Origin: Gemmatimonadota bacterium
Lineage (GTDB): Bacteria; Gemmatimonadota; Gemmatimonadetes; Longimicrobiales; Longimicrobiaceae
NCBI GenBank assembly: GCA_031260285.1
Contig: JAIRKD010000061.1
Location: 1 to 64,000 of the forward strand
Length of the DNA: 64,000 nt
Direction: 5' to 3'
Shown: piece after piece, positions 47,474 to 55,958 of the stretch
How positions within the stretch are numbered: the stretch's first letter is position 1
Layout: the number at the start of each line of letters is the position of its first letter
Program-made: the position numbers and the translations under genes
Notes under the pieces: model-generated
Databases searched by the model: none
Told to the model about the DNA's origin: nothing
What the model saw: the letters and a program-made list of their open reading frames with translations, nothing else

Positions 47474-47511
47474 ATCACCCCCCGGGAGCCGGAGCAATCC
47501 CGAGGGGTGAT
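47474..47511 (-). terminator. Probable terminator of lon
   Basis: A 14-bp stem (one mismatch) ATCACCCCCCGGGA/TCCCGAGGGGTGAT between lon and the oxidoreductase gene. No T-run follows, so termination efficiency is uncertain. Confidence 0.5.
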
Positions 47512-47582
47512 GGAACCCCGTTCCGCCTTCTCCCGGTGCGTCCGCTGCAGCGATTCTGTCAGCGGTTGCGCCGTGATCCGAC

Positions 47583-50111
47583 TCAGTGAGTCCGCTGGAC
47601 CCGCGCTTCGGAGCGGCGGCCGATCACCGCCGGGAAGAGCAGGCTGCCCTCCGAAATCGACGCGCCTTCCAGAGCGATCACCAGCGCCTCGTCAATGGTC
47701 GAGACCGGATGAATCGAGAGCGCCCGGGTCACTTCCTCCGGGAGGTCCTCCAGATCCGCCTCGTTTTCGCTCGGCAGGATAATGGTGGAGATCCCCGCCC
47801 GGTAGGCACCCAGCAGCTTCTCCTTCACCCCGCCGATCGGCAGGACGCGTCCGGTGAGTGTGACTTCACCTGTCATCGCTACATCTGAACGGACGGGCCG
47901 GTCGGAGAGCGCCGAGACAAGCGCCACCGTCATCGCCACTCCAGCGGAGGGCCCATCCTTCGGGATCGCTCCGGCCGGAACATGGATATGGATCTCGGAG
48001 CCCCAGGCCTTCCGCGGATCAAGCCCGAAGCGAACCGCGTTTGCCCGCGAATAGGTCAGCGCGGCGCGCGCGGACTCCTTCATCACATCCCCGAGCTGCC
48101 CCGTGAGAACCAGGGAGCCCATGCCAACCGGGGCGGTTTCCTCCCCTTCTTTACCGGCAACCGGATTCTGGGGATAGTTCCGCTGGGCGCTTACCTCGAT
48201 GAACATGATATCCCCGCCCATCGGGGTGTAGTACATGCCCGTCGAAACGCCAACCAGATGCTCAACTCCCGCCTTCTCGGGGTGTACCCGCGAACGGCCG
48301 AGCAGCTCGGGAACCTGCGTGAGCCCCACCTTCACCCGCCTGGCGCGGCCGGCGGCTACCTTCCGCGCGGCTTTCCGGGCGAGCTTGCCGATCTCCCGCT
48401 CCAGCTGCCGCACTCCCGCCTCCCGGGTATACGAAGAGATCACCAGCCGCAGCGCCTCCGGCGTAACCCGGAACTCGTCTGCATTGAACCCCGCTTCCTC
48501 CCGCTGCCGGGGGATGAGGTACCGCTCCGCGATCTCCTTCTTCTCCTGCTCTGTATAGCCACGAAACTCAACCGGCTCCATCCGGTCGTAGAGCGGTGCG
48601 GGAATCCCCGAGATGTAGTTGGCAGTCGCGATGAACAGCACTTCGGAGAGATCAAAAGGCACTCCGAGGTAGTGATCGGTGAACTCATGGTTCTGGGCCG
48701 GATCCAGGACTTCCAGCAGAGCGCTGGCCGGATCACCCTGCATCGAGATCCCGAGTTTGTCCACTTCATCGAGGAGGATCACCGGGTTGCGGGTCCCTGC
48801 CTGTTTCATCGCCGTCACGATCCGGCCCGGCATGGCGCCGACGTAGGTGCGCCGGTGTCCGCGGATATCCGCCTCATCGCGAACGCCACCCAGCGCGATG
48901 CGGACGTACTTCCGCCCCAGAGAACGTGCGATGCCCTTTGCGATGGAAGTCTTTCCGACCCCCGGAGGGCCGGCGAAGAGAAGGATCGGACCTTTTGTGG
49001 TAGCCCGCGTCTTCTTCCCTTCCTTTGTGGCTTCCACGGATGCCGTCTCCGCGGATCCGGCGGTTGTGGAGTGTCTGGCGGCGAGCTGCCGGACTGCCAG
49101 GAACTCCAGTACGCGGTCCTTCACATCCCGCAGACCGTAGTGGTCTTCGTCGAGAATCTTTTCGGCGGCGGAGAGGTTCAGCTTGTCTTCCGTCCGCTTG
49201 TCCCAGGGCAGATCCGCCACGGTCTCCAGGTACGTCCGGATCACATGGTATTCAGCACTCTGCGGGCTGGTCCGTTCCAGGCGGCTCAGCTCCCGTTCGA
49301 TCTCGCCGCGGGAGGATTCGGGCAGGTCCAGCGCGGTCAGTTTCTCGCGCAGCTCATCCGCTTCCCGGCCCTCTGAGTCCTCACCCAGTTCACGCTGGAT
49401 CGCCTTGAGCTGTTCGCGGAGAAGCATCTCCCGCTGGCGTTCGCCCAGCTCCTCCTGAACCTGCTGCTGGATATCCTCCTGCGCGTCCATCATCGCGAGC
49501 TGGCGCTCCACGAGCATCAGGAGTGTCCGCAGGCGGTCCTCGGTGGGGAGCGTCTCCAGAACCTTCTGTTTTGTGGAAGGGTCGGTCTCGACATAAAACG
49601 CAACGAGATCCGCGAAGGGGCTGGGTTCTGTCACCCCGTCGAGGAACTGCTGCAGGAGTTCGTTGGGAATTCCCCGCCGGCGGCCGAGTTCCACCGAGCG
49701 TTCGCGCACCTCCCGGAAGAGCGCCTTGAACGCAGTATCCTCCGGCGACGGGACGGGGATGTCTTCCAGCCGCTCAACAACCGCCTCCAGCGCGCCGGAT
49801 TCCGTCTCCCGGTAGTCCAGCGCCTGTGACCGGTGCTCACCCTGGATCATCAGCTGCATCCCGCCCACGCCACGCTGCACCTGAACGATGCGCACAACGG
49901 TGCCGACACTGTACAGATTGTCGGGCTCCACTTCGTCGCGGTTTTCCTTCTGCGCAACGGCAAAGAGGCGGCGGTCGCCCTGCAACGCGGCTTCCACCGC
50001 CTGGAGTGTTCCCGGGCGTCCGGCGGAGATCGGCACGGCGATACCCGGGAAAACCACAGTTTCCCGAAGTGGCAGAACCGGAAGTGTTATCCTCTCCATA
50101 TGATTCACCAT
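47583..50111 (-). CDS. lon: ATP-dependent protease Lon
   Basis: An 842-residue LonA protein. The N-terminal substrate domain opens with ITLPVLPLRETVVFPG. The AAA+ module has GPPGVGKTSIAKGIA, LLDEVDKLG and GGVRDEADIRGHRRTYVGAMPG. The protease domain has catalytic Ser in KDGPSAGVAM and Lys in GGVKEKLLGAYRAG. It degrades misfolded and regulatory proteins in the cytoplasm. ATG 50111 was used; a second ATG at 50099 is possible. Confidence 0.96.
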   Translation of the reverse strand: MVNHMERITLPVLPLRETVVFPGIAVPISAGRPGTLQAVEAALQGDRRLFAVAQKENRDEVEPDNLYSVGTVVRIVQVQRGVGGMQLMIQGEHRSQALDYRETESGALEAVVERLEDIPVPSPEDTAFKALFREVRERSVELGRRRGIPNELLQQFLDGVTEPSPFADLVAFYVETDPSTKQKVLETLPTEDRLRTLLMLVERQLAMMDAQEDIQQQVQEELGERQREMLLREQLKAIQRELGEDSEGREADELREKLTALDLPESSRGEIERELSRLERTSPQSAEYHVIRTYLETVADLPWDKRTEDKLNLSAAEKILDEDHYGLRDVKDRVLEFLAVRQLAARHSTTAGSAETASVEATKEGKKTRATTKGPILLFAGPPGVGKTSIAKGIARSLGRKYVRIALGGVRDEADIRGHRRTYVGAMPGRIVTAMKQAGTRNPVILLDEVDKLGISMQGDPASALLEVLDPAQNHEFTDHYLGVPFDLSEVLFIATANYISGIPAPLYDRMEPVEFRGYTEQEKKEIAERYLIPRQREEAGFNADEFRVTPEALRLVISSYTREAGVRQLEREIGKLARKAARKVAAGRARRVKVGLTQVPELLGRSRVHPEKAGVEHLVGVSTGMYYTPMGGDIMFIEVSAQRNYPQNPVAGKEGEETAPVGMGSLVLTGQLGDVMKESARAALTYSRANAVRFGLDPRKAWGSEIHIHVPAGAIPKDGPSAGVAMTVALVSALSDRPVRSDVAMTGEVTLTGRVLPIGGVKEKLLGAYRAGISTIILPSENEADLEDLPEEVTRALSIHPVSTIDEALVIALEGASISEGSLLFPAVIGRRSEARVQRTH

Positions 50112-50341
50112 GAGTCTTTTCCCTGATCACGGATGCTGCTTGTCACCACCGGCCCCTGATTCTCCCGGCCGTATTTCCGGATATACACGGAACCACCCGG
50201 CGAGTGCCATGGGTAAGTGGCTTATATTCTACCACTTAGGTCAACTCGTCAGGCTCTGCCGTTTCGACTGCCTGTTGCGGGGGATTTCCGGCTTTTCTGA
50301 CAGCGGTGCGTCGAAGAGGCAGGGGCGGTGCACTGTCCCGG

Positions 50342-50893
50342 TCAGATGTCTTTCTTCCGGGTCGCAGGGGGAGTGTTCCGGGCGGGAAGGACACCAAACA
50401 GCTGCAGACCATACTGGGCCGCCGGGCCGGAGAATACGGCGAAGAGCACCGTCCCGATCCCGATCGGCGCGCCCATCCACCAGCCGCCGGCGAGGGCGCT
50501 CAGTTCGATGCCGGCACGTACAGGAAAGATCGGCCAGCCCCGGGACTGACTGATTCCGAGCATCAGGCTGTCACGCGGTCCGCTGCCCAGGCCGGCCCCG
50601 ATATACATGCCGGTGGAGAGCCCGGTCAGAGCGATCCCGATTCCGAAATAGAGGTAGGGGATGAACACCCCGGGCGCATCCGGAATCCAGGGGAGAACAA
50701 GGTCCGTGAAGACCCCGATGAGGATCATGTTGGCGATGGTTCCCTGACCTGGTCGGATGCCGAGAGTCATGCTGCCCAGGACAATCATAAGACCGGTGAG
50801 GATGCTCGCCGTCCCGATGGTGATACCGGTGAGACGGCTGATCCCGACATGGAACGCATCCCAGGGTCCGAGACCCAGGCCGCTCCGGATCAT
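50342..50893 (-). CDS. YczE/YyaS-family membrane protein, start unresolved
   Basis: 183 residues from ATG 50893, starting MIRSGLGLGPWDAFHVGISR, a conserved YczE segment, with three or four further spans. The homologous first membrane span continues upstream in frame (LLCGLFFFGVAISL) back to about 51030. The only start-like codons in that extension are CTG (50932, 50935). A GGGAGG site at about 51000 is not followed by ATG/GTG/TTG in frame. Either the real start is non-canonical, or a base change has damaged it. Function unknown. Confidence 0.6.
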   Translation of the reverse strand: MIRSGLGLGPWDAFHVGISRLTGITIGTASILTGLMIVLGSMTLGIRPGQGTIANMILIGVFTDLVLPWIPDAPGVFIPYLYFGIGIALTGLSTGMYIGAGLGSGPRDSLMLGISQSRGWPIFPVRAGIELSALAGGWWMGAPIGIGTVLFAVFSGPAAQYGLQLFGVLPARNTPPATRKKDI

Positions 50894-51069
50894 GAGGGAG
50901 ATCGCGACACCGAAGAAAAAGAGCCCGCACAGCAGCTGGGCCCACGCCTTTATCCGGCTCGCGGAGGTTTTGATGGTCGGAGTATGAACGTCTGCCGGAA
51001 CCTCCCTTCTGAAGTAAACCGTTTCTGATTCACCTGATCAACTCTGCCGAAGTCCGTCCGGACAGAGTT

Positions 51070-52182
51070 CTATCGTGTCGTTCCGTACTCTCCGGCGGCC
51101 TTCAGTGCCTCTGTGAGAATCGGGCCAACCTGATCCGGCTCAAGGAGGAAGGCGTCGTGGCCACGGATCGAATGGATCTGCCGGTACGATGCCCCGGATG
51201 CTGAAACCCACCGGAGCACATCTTCTTCCCGGTAGAGGAGATCGCCGGGGATCCCGACACCGACAATCCGGCTTCCTGCTCCGGCAAGCGCTGCCTGGAT
51301 CCCGTCCCGTCCGCGCCCGACATCATGCGAATCAAGAACATCCAGGAGCGTGAGGTAGCTGCGGGTATCAAACCGCTCGCGAAGCTTCTGGCCATGCCGG
51401 GAGAGGTAGCTCTCGATGGCGTAGGGATCACTGGTGGCGGAACGGTCATCCCCATTGCCGGAGGGGCTGCCCGAATCCGGGCTCTCCACCGTTCGGCCGG
51501 AGTTCTCTTCCCGGGCGCCGTTTCCGGATCCATCACGGTTGATAAAACGCTGGCTGGAGCGGGTCCGGCCGAAGCGGACATCAAACTCGCCAGCGGTGCG
51601 GTAGGTCATCATCGCAACCATCCGCGCGATCTCCAGCCCGCCTTCTGTTGCCTGCGCGATTGCTGTACGCTGGATGTGGTTCCAGCCGATCGCCGCTGCC
51701 GTGTGTTCCGCCGGGGCGGCAAACACCACCGCGCGGTCGGTCAGCCCGGGGAAGGTCGCCATCCATTCCAGCGCGACCATCCCGCCCAGTGATCCACCCG
51801 TCGCAAGCCGGACGCGATTCACACCGAGGGATTCAACCACTGCGTGGTTCAGTCGGGCAAGGTCGCGGGTGGTGAGCGCCGGAAACGGATCACGTCCCGG
51901 ATCACATGGTCCCGTGCTGCCGTAACAGGAGCCCACGAAGTTGATGCAGAGGATCGCGTACTGGTCCGTATCCACCGCGCGACCGGGGCCGAGGACATCC
52001 TTCCACCAGTCCCCCACCGCGTCGGCGGAGCCGGTGAGCGCATGAAAGACGATGACCAGGTTGTCGCGCTCAGCATTGAGCTCGCCGTCCAGGTAGTACG
52101 CCTGTCTGACGTCCTTCAGGACTTCTCCCGACTCAAGCTCAAAGCTCTCCAGCCGGTGGATATATGGAGTTCTGGAATTCAT
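51070..52182 (-). CDS. metX: Homoserine O-acetyltransferase MetX
   Basis: A 370-residue alpha/beta-hydrolase. The nucleophile elbow is GGSLGGMVALEW, and FVGSCYGSTGPCDP and the C-terminal RGHDAFLLEP (catalytic His) are MetX marks. It acetylates L-homoserine on the way to methionine. It contains a roughly 40-residue Ser/Gly/Asp-rich insertion (around SGNGAREENSGRTVESPD) absent from typical family members. The leader carries a SAM-II-like riboswitch and a terminator. Confidence 0.94.
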   Translation of the reverse strand: MNSRTPYIHRLESFELESGEVLKDVRQAYYLDGELNAERDNLVIVFHALTGSADAVGDWWKDVLGPGRAVDTDQYAILCINFVGSCYGSTGPCDPGRDPFPALTTRDLARLNHAVVESLGVNRVRLATGGSLGGMVALEWMATFPGLTDRAVVFAAPAEHTAAAIGWNHIQRTAIAQATEGGLEIARMVAMMTYRTAGEFDVRFGRTRSSQRFINRDGSGNGAREENSGRTVESPDSGSPSGNGDDRSATSDPYAIESYLSRHGQKLRERFDTRSYLTLLDVLDSHDVGRGRDGIQAALAGAGSRIVGVGIPGDLLYREEDVLRWVSASGASYRQIHSIRGHDAFLLEPDQVGPILTEALKAAGEYGTTR

Positions 52183-52346
52183 CTGCCGTTACCTCTCCGG
52201 AAGTCCGGATTCAGATCAGACTTCCGTCCCGGGTCGTCCATCGGATGATCGGAATCCACGATTCCGGGCCGATGTGACGCCTCCAGCAAGGCGGCGCGAG
52301 GGGAGCATCCTGAGGTTTTCAACCGCATCATCCACTTCGTAAACGC

Positions 52347-52382
52347 AAAAGGTCCCAGGCACGATGTGGCTCGCCCGGGACC
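52347..52382 (-). terminator. Attenuator terminator in the metX leader
   Basis: On the minus strand GGTCCCGGGC, a 12-base loop, GCCTGGGACC (one mismatch), then TTTT. It lies directly 3' of the SAM-II-like element, so SAM binding could favour termination. It could also simply end the 52542 transcript. Confidence 0.65.
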
Positions 52383-52390
52383 CCCGAAGC

Positions 52391-52440
52391 GGTTTAGCAG
52401 TTGTTAACGCGGATGCAATCGCCCACAAATCGCCGCGGTG
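52391..52440 (-). ncRNA. Probable SAM-II riboswitch
   Basis: On the minus strand the order is a CGCGG stem strand (52437-52433), then GATTTG, ATTGCA, a CCGCG strand (52412-52408) that pairs with the first, GTTAACAACT, then GCTAAAC. This matches the SAM-II layout (P1, AUUUA-like loop, AUUGCA, P1', then GCUAAA forming the pseudoknot). SAM-II elements usually control methionine-synthesis genes, as here. A TTGACG-N18-TAGCAT promoter (52485-52456) lies just upstream. Confidence 0.65.
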
Positions 52441-52455
52441 CCGGAGCACAATTCT

Positions 52456-52485
52456 ATGCTAACCTGCCTCCCCGGGGTCCGTCAA
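52456..52485 (-). promoter_or_regulatory. Sigma-70-type promoter of the metX leader
   Basis: TTGACG (52485-52480) and TAGCAT (52461-52456) separated by 18 bases on the minus strand, ending about 15 bases before the riboswitch stem. Confidence 0.55.
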
Positions 52486-52541
52486 GTTTCCACCGGACTG
52501 AACAGGCAGCCTGATGGAAGCTGACAGAGCGACGGGGAGAG

Positions 52542-53408
52542 TTATTCCGCCTTCCAGTTTCCCTTGTAGGGAGCGCCTTCCTGGAGGACGTTCCGCAGGA
52601 TGCCCACACCCTCAACCTCAACCTCGAACGCCTGCCCGACCGGCCACTGGCGGGTTGTACCCATGGTGCCCGTCCAGACCAGGTCGCCCGGCTCAAGGAT
52701 GATGTACCGGGAGATGAAAGCGACCATCTCCTTCATCGAGAAGAGCAGATCCGAGGTGCTCTCGCCCTGGACCCGCTCACCGTTCAGGCGGCCGGTGATC
52801 TGCAGGTTCGAGTAGTCGAGCCCGGTGACCAGGTGCGGACCTACTGCGGAGGTGTACTTCGTTCCCTTCGCCCGGGTCCACTGCGTATCCGCGGCCTGGA
52901 AGTCGCGCGCGCTTCCGTCGTTACCCGCCGAAACACCGAAGATGTAGTCGCCAGCTTCTTCCACCGAGATGTTGTCAGCACGACGCCCGATCACCACCAC
53001 CATCTCCGCTTCATAGTGGAAGTTGTTGGTGTCGATCGGCTTGATCACATTCTCGTCCGGACCGATGATGCCGCCCGGCGGCACAATGAAGAGGCCGGGG
53101 TACGCCGCCGGTTCCGCATTGCCGAGATGGCTCCGGAAGTTGAACGCCGTCATGACCGAGTTCTTCGGGTCCACCGGGGCCTTGAGCTTCACACTCGAAA
53201 GCGCAACGGATTCACCGGGTACCATCGTACCACCGAGGTACGGAGCATCAGTGAGCGGATGGATTGTCTCGCCGGCGAGGTGACCCCAGCGGATCGTTCC
53301 GTTCTGCTCGAACCGGACGTACCGCTGCACGCCCTGCTGCGCGCTGGCCGTTGTGGCGATCACTACCGCGGCCGCAAGTGCGGTCAGGTATGCAAATGAG
53401 TGCTTCAC
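52542..53408 (-). CDS. Exported fumarylacetoacetate hydrolase-family protein
   Basis: 288 residues from GTG 53408 (GGAG 7 bases upstream). The N-terminus KHSFAYLTALAAAVVIATTASAQQ is a clear signal peptide. The mature protein is a complete FAH fold: FNFRSHLGN, FHYEAEMVVVIGRRADNIS (metal ligand Glu), FGVSAGNDGSARDFQ, TKYTSAVGPHLVTG, and the end LEPGDLVWTGTMGTT. FAH enzymes act on diketo acids and are normally cytosolic, so the export signal is unusual. Reaction unknown. Confidence 0.85.
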   Translation of the reverse strand: MKHSFAYLTALAAAVVIATTASAQQGVQRYVRFEQNGTIRWGHLAGETIHPLTDAPYLGGTMVPGESVALSSVKLKAPVDPKNSVMTAFNFRSHLGNAEPAAYPGLFIVPPGGIIGPDENVIKPIDTNNFHYEAEMVVVIGRRADNISVEEAGDYIFGVSAGNDGSARDFQAADTQWTRAKGTKYTSAVGPHLVTGLDYSNLQITGRLNGERVQGESTSDLLFSMKEMVAFISRYIILEPGDLVWTGTMGTTRQWPVGQAFEVEVEGVGILRNVLQEGAPYKGNWKAE

Positions 53409-53752
53409 GTGCTGACTCCGTAGTTGGGGGGATTTCTGTTCCGGAAAACAAACAATACGGGACTGCCGGGATGAGCGAACCCGCGCATGACGCGCTTCAC
53501 TCTGCTGAAACAACCGCGATAAGACTACTGATCAAGCCACAGGAGCGGCGTGCGGAAGAGGCGTACAACCAGCCCCAACCTCCGCCGACAGCATACAAAA
53601 TACCGCTGGAACGCCCGATTGGTAAGGTCCTTCCGGTTGCCCGCCCGTTTGAGAGGGAATCTACGCCCGCCGCTTGCCCGACCGGAATCTGTGGGAAAGG
53701 CCTCGGATAGTGTCCCCAACAACTCGCGATTCCATCTGTCCGGGGGAGCGGA
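53409..53752. other. 344-bp intergenic region, no gene seen
   Basis: Between the FAH-family gene and the small membrane protein gene. No frame with character; AT content is average. Confidence 0.35.
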
Positions 53753-53938
53753 TCATCCGCCAAAAGCTCCGGGCGGAGCGATCAGCTCCAGAATCACCCA
53801 TACAACCAGCGAGAGGAGAATCAGCGCTACCACCGGAATCCACACACTTCGCGATACAAAGGAAGGGGATGAAGATTGTGGCTGCCCGTCTTCCCTAGCT
53901 TCGTCTTCCTCAAACCGGTCATCGGGATTGTTGTTCAT
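53753..53938 (-). CDS. Small single-span membrane protein
   Basis: 61 residues. An acidic N-terminus (NNNPDDRFEEDEAREDGQPQ) is followed by one membrane span (VWIPVVALILLSLVVWVILELI) and a Gly/Pro end. The start ATG is near the divergent TesB gene. Function unknown; this type of small membrane protein is common but unassigned. Confidence 0.6.
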   Translation of the reverse strand: MNNNPDDRFEEDEAREDGQPQSSSPSFVSRSVWIPVVALILLSLVVWVILELIAPPGAFGG

Positions 53939-54101
53939 TCCGGATTTTCACCTGATTGGTCAGTTGGAGGTCCGTGGGGTACCGGTCCGGAGTTCGCGTT
54001 GATGATCGCTGTTCCCGCAGCCCGACTTGCCGCGGAGCTTCCGTACAGGTAGAACCATTATCTGTGGATCCATACGTTCGTCAACCTTATCCGGAATCGA
54101 T

Positions 54102-54968
54102 GTGCCCGTGAGTGAACCGCTCAGACGACTTGTGGCGCAGCTGGAGCTCGAACCGCTGGAGGTCAACATCTACCGGGGAACCAGCCGGGATCTTGGTGCC
54201 GGTCGTGTTTTTGGCGGCCAGGTGCTGGCGCAGGCGCTGGCCGCCGCGCGCCATACCGTGGACGACCCCCGGGACGCACACTCGCTGCACGGGTATTTCA
54301 TTCTGCCGGGTGATGTCAATGCGCCCATCGTCTATTTTGTGGATCGTCTGCGCGATGGCGGAAGCTTCACCACCCGGAGCGTAACCGCGATCCAGCATGG
54401 CAAGGCGATCTTCAACCTCGCGGCTTCCTTCCATCGTGAGGAAGAGGGGGTTGAGCATCAGGCCTCCCCTCCGGAGGTTCCGGCGCCGGAATCACTGGAG
54501 GATGAGAGGACGCTTTTCCTGCGACGGCCGGAGCCGCTCCCTGAGAGGCTTCGGGTCGTGCTTATGGACGATCAGCCGATTGATTTCCGTCCTGTCGACC
54601 CGGTGGATCCGCTCACACCAGCTCCGCACTCTCCGCTCCGCCGCGTCTGGTTCCGGGCGCGGGGGAAGGTAGAGGGCCCGCCGGCGCTTCATCAGGCGAT
54701 TCTTGCCTATGCGTCGGATTACGGGCTGCTCACCACGGCTCTGATGCCCCACGCGATGTCGCTCTACACACCGAATCTGCAGGTTGCGTCGCTGGACCAT
54801 TCTCTCTGGTTCCATCGGAGCTTCCGGGTGGATGAATGGCTGCTGTACGTGGTGGACAGCCCGAGTGCCAGCGGAGCGCGGGGGTTTGCGCGGGGAAGCA
54901 TCTTTGACCGGGCGGGCAATCTGGTGGCGTCGGTGGCACAGGAAGGACTGGTCCGGCTCCGGGGGTAG
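54102..54968 (+). CDS. tesB: Acyl-CoA thioesterase II (TesB family)
   Basis: About 288 residues from GTG 54102, the length of TesB. Double hot-dog protein: RVFGGQVLAQALAAARHTV in the first domain, LHGYFILPGDVNAPIVYFVDRLRDGGSFTTRSVTAIQHG, and ARGSIFDRAGNLVASVAQEGLVR at the end. It hydrolyses medium- to long-chain acyl-CoAs. A start at GTG 54108 is equally plausible. Confidence 0.9.
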   Translation: MPVSEPLRRLVAQLELEPLEVNIYRGTSRDLGAGRVFGGQVLAQALAAARHTVDDPRDAHSLHGYFILPGDVNAPIVYFVDRLRDGGSFTTRSVTAIQHGKAIFNLAASFHREEEGVEHQASPPEVPAPESLEDERTLFLRRPEPLPERLRVVLMDDQPIDFRPVDPVDPLTPAPHSPLRRVWFRARGKVEGPPALHQAILAYASDYGLLTTALMPHAMSLYTPNLQVASLDHSLWFHRSFRVDEWLLYVVDSPSASGARGFARGSIFDRAGNLVASVAQEGLVRLRG

Positions 54969-55027
54969 AGGCCGGTTTGTATGGACCATGCCCGCCTGCC
55001 TGGACTCCGTACGGAGGATGTAGTCAC

Positions 55028-55225
55028 GTTTTTCCGGCAGCAGAACGATTGTGCCTGCAGCGCCAATTCCGGCACTTGATGCGTTCTCGTCGGGCGGCAT
55101 CATTATGTCCATGAAAACGCGCGATCTTCTTTCCGCCGATCTGGAACAGCTGCTGACCGGGGTATCGGGTGCCTTTCCCTGGTGGCGGCCGGTTCGACCT
55201 CAACCCATCTCCTCTGTGGGTGGGC
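55028..55225 (+). repeat. Duplicated leader and 5' gene segment, copy 1
   Basis: About 195 bp that match 56768-56965 with only scattered differences; similarity is weaker in the leader and very high from the ATG onward. The copy ends abruptly inside the coding part. Between the two copies lie the three small genes 55328-56498. Confidence 0.85.
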
Positions 55226-55230
55226 GATAG
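55111..55230 (+). pseudogene. Truncated 5' copy of the 443-residue protein gene
   Basis: A 39-codon frame, MKTRDLLSADLEQLLTGV and so on, nearly identical to the first 36 or so residues of the protein encoded at 56851. It then diverges and stops at TAG 55228-55230. Only the N-terminal part of the parent gene is present, so it cannot make the full protein. It might still be translated as a short peptide. Confidence 0.7.
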
Positions 55231-55327
55231 CAAGGGAGTGAGTCCGCTGTATCGTATACGCTCAATCCTCATGGTTCCACAGAGTTGAAGAGATAAACCG
55301 ATATCCGGGGAGGGAGTGAAGAAATTC

Positions 55328-55618
55328 ATGACAACAGTGACACTCCCCAGGAGTTGCATGACCTCCGCCGCCAGGGAGGAGTACCAGCGAAAAGGGCTTT
55401 CTCAAGAGCAGATTTATGCGGTTGAAGCCCGGATGGCTTTACAGGCTCGCGATACCGATACCTCGTTGGCGTGGATGCGGCTTGTGAAGATTCCTGCACA
55501 TGCTTTGTTGACGCTGAAGCACTCTGATGGAGCTGATTATGTCCGGAATTCCGGCCTCGATCTGGCGCCTGCTGAAGCTGCATACGGCCTGGACTGGCTC
55601 GATAATCCGCACCTGTAA
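55328..55618 (+). CDS. Small protein of unknown function, paralogue 1
   Basis: 96 residues: MTTVTLPRSCMTSAAREEY at the start, a charged helical middle, then LKHSDGADYVRNSGLDLAPAEAAYGLDWLDNPHL at the end. It is about half identical to the next gene product and of equal length. A strong GGGAGGGAG ribosome site precedes it. No family was recognised. Base composition is less GC-rich than that of flanking genes. First gene of a three-gene set. Confidence 0.7.
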   Translation: MTTVTLPRSCMTSAAREEYQRKGLSQEQIYAVEARMALQARDTDTSLAWMRLVKIPAHALLTLKHSDGADYVRNSGLDLAPAEAAYGLDWLDNPHL

Positions 55619-55664
55619 TCGTCATGGAGATGAATGACACTCAAAGAAAGGAGATGATGAAATT

Positions 55665-55955
55665 ATGACGACAGCAACATTCCCTAAGAGCTATATGACG
55701 GATGCTGAGCGTGAGGCGATGCGGCAGAGCGGGTTGTCTGAAAACAGTATCTTCGGGGCGGAATCAGAAGCAGCGGACGAGGCCGGGGATAACGATACGG
55801 CGTGGAAGTGGCTGGGGCTCGCGACGCTGCCTGCGTACTATCTGCTGGGTCTGAAACATTCTTCGGGTGCTGACTATGTTCGGAGCCGGGGGCTCAACCT
55901 TGCTCCCGCTGTTGAGGCGTATGGGGCGGACTGGTTGGAGAATCCCGACATCTGA
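55665..55955 (+). CDS. Small protein of unknown function, paralogue 2
   Basis: 96 residues. Aligns end to end with the previous product: shared MTTxTxPxSxMT start, GLS in the middle, and LKHSxGADYVRxxGLxLAPAxxAYGxDWLxNP near the end. AAAGGAG ribosome site. The next gene starts 3 bases after its stop, so the genes form an operon. Tandem duplication with divergence suggests the two have related but non-identical roles. Confidence 0.72.
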   Translation: MTTATFPKSYMTDAEREAMRQSGLSENSIFGAESEAADEAGDNDTAWKWLGLATLPAYYLLGLKHSSGADYVRSRGLNLAPAVEAYGADWLENPDI

Positions 55956-55958
55956 ATC

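Noticed and set aside
47982..49376. Long plus-strand frame opposite lon
   Set aside because: Antisense shadow with Arg/Pro-rich composition.
52216..52449. Small minus-strand frame in the metX leader
   Set aside because: It covers the riboswitch and terminator and has no ribosome site or family sequence.
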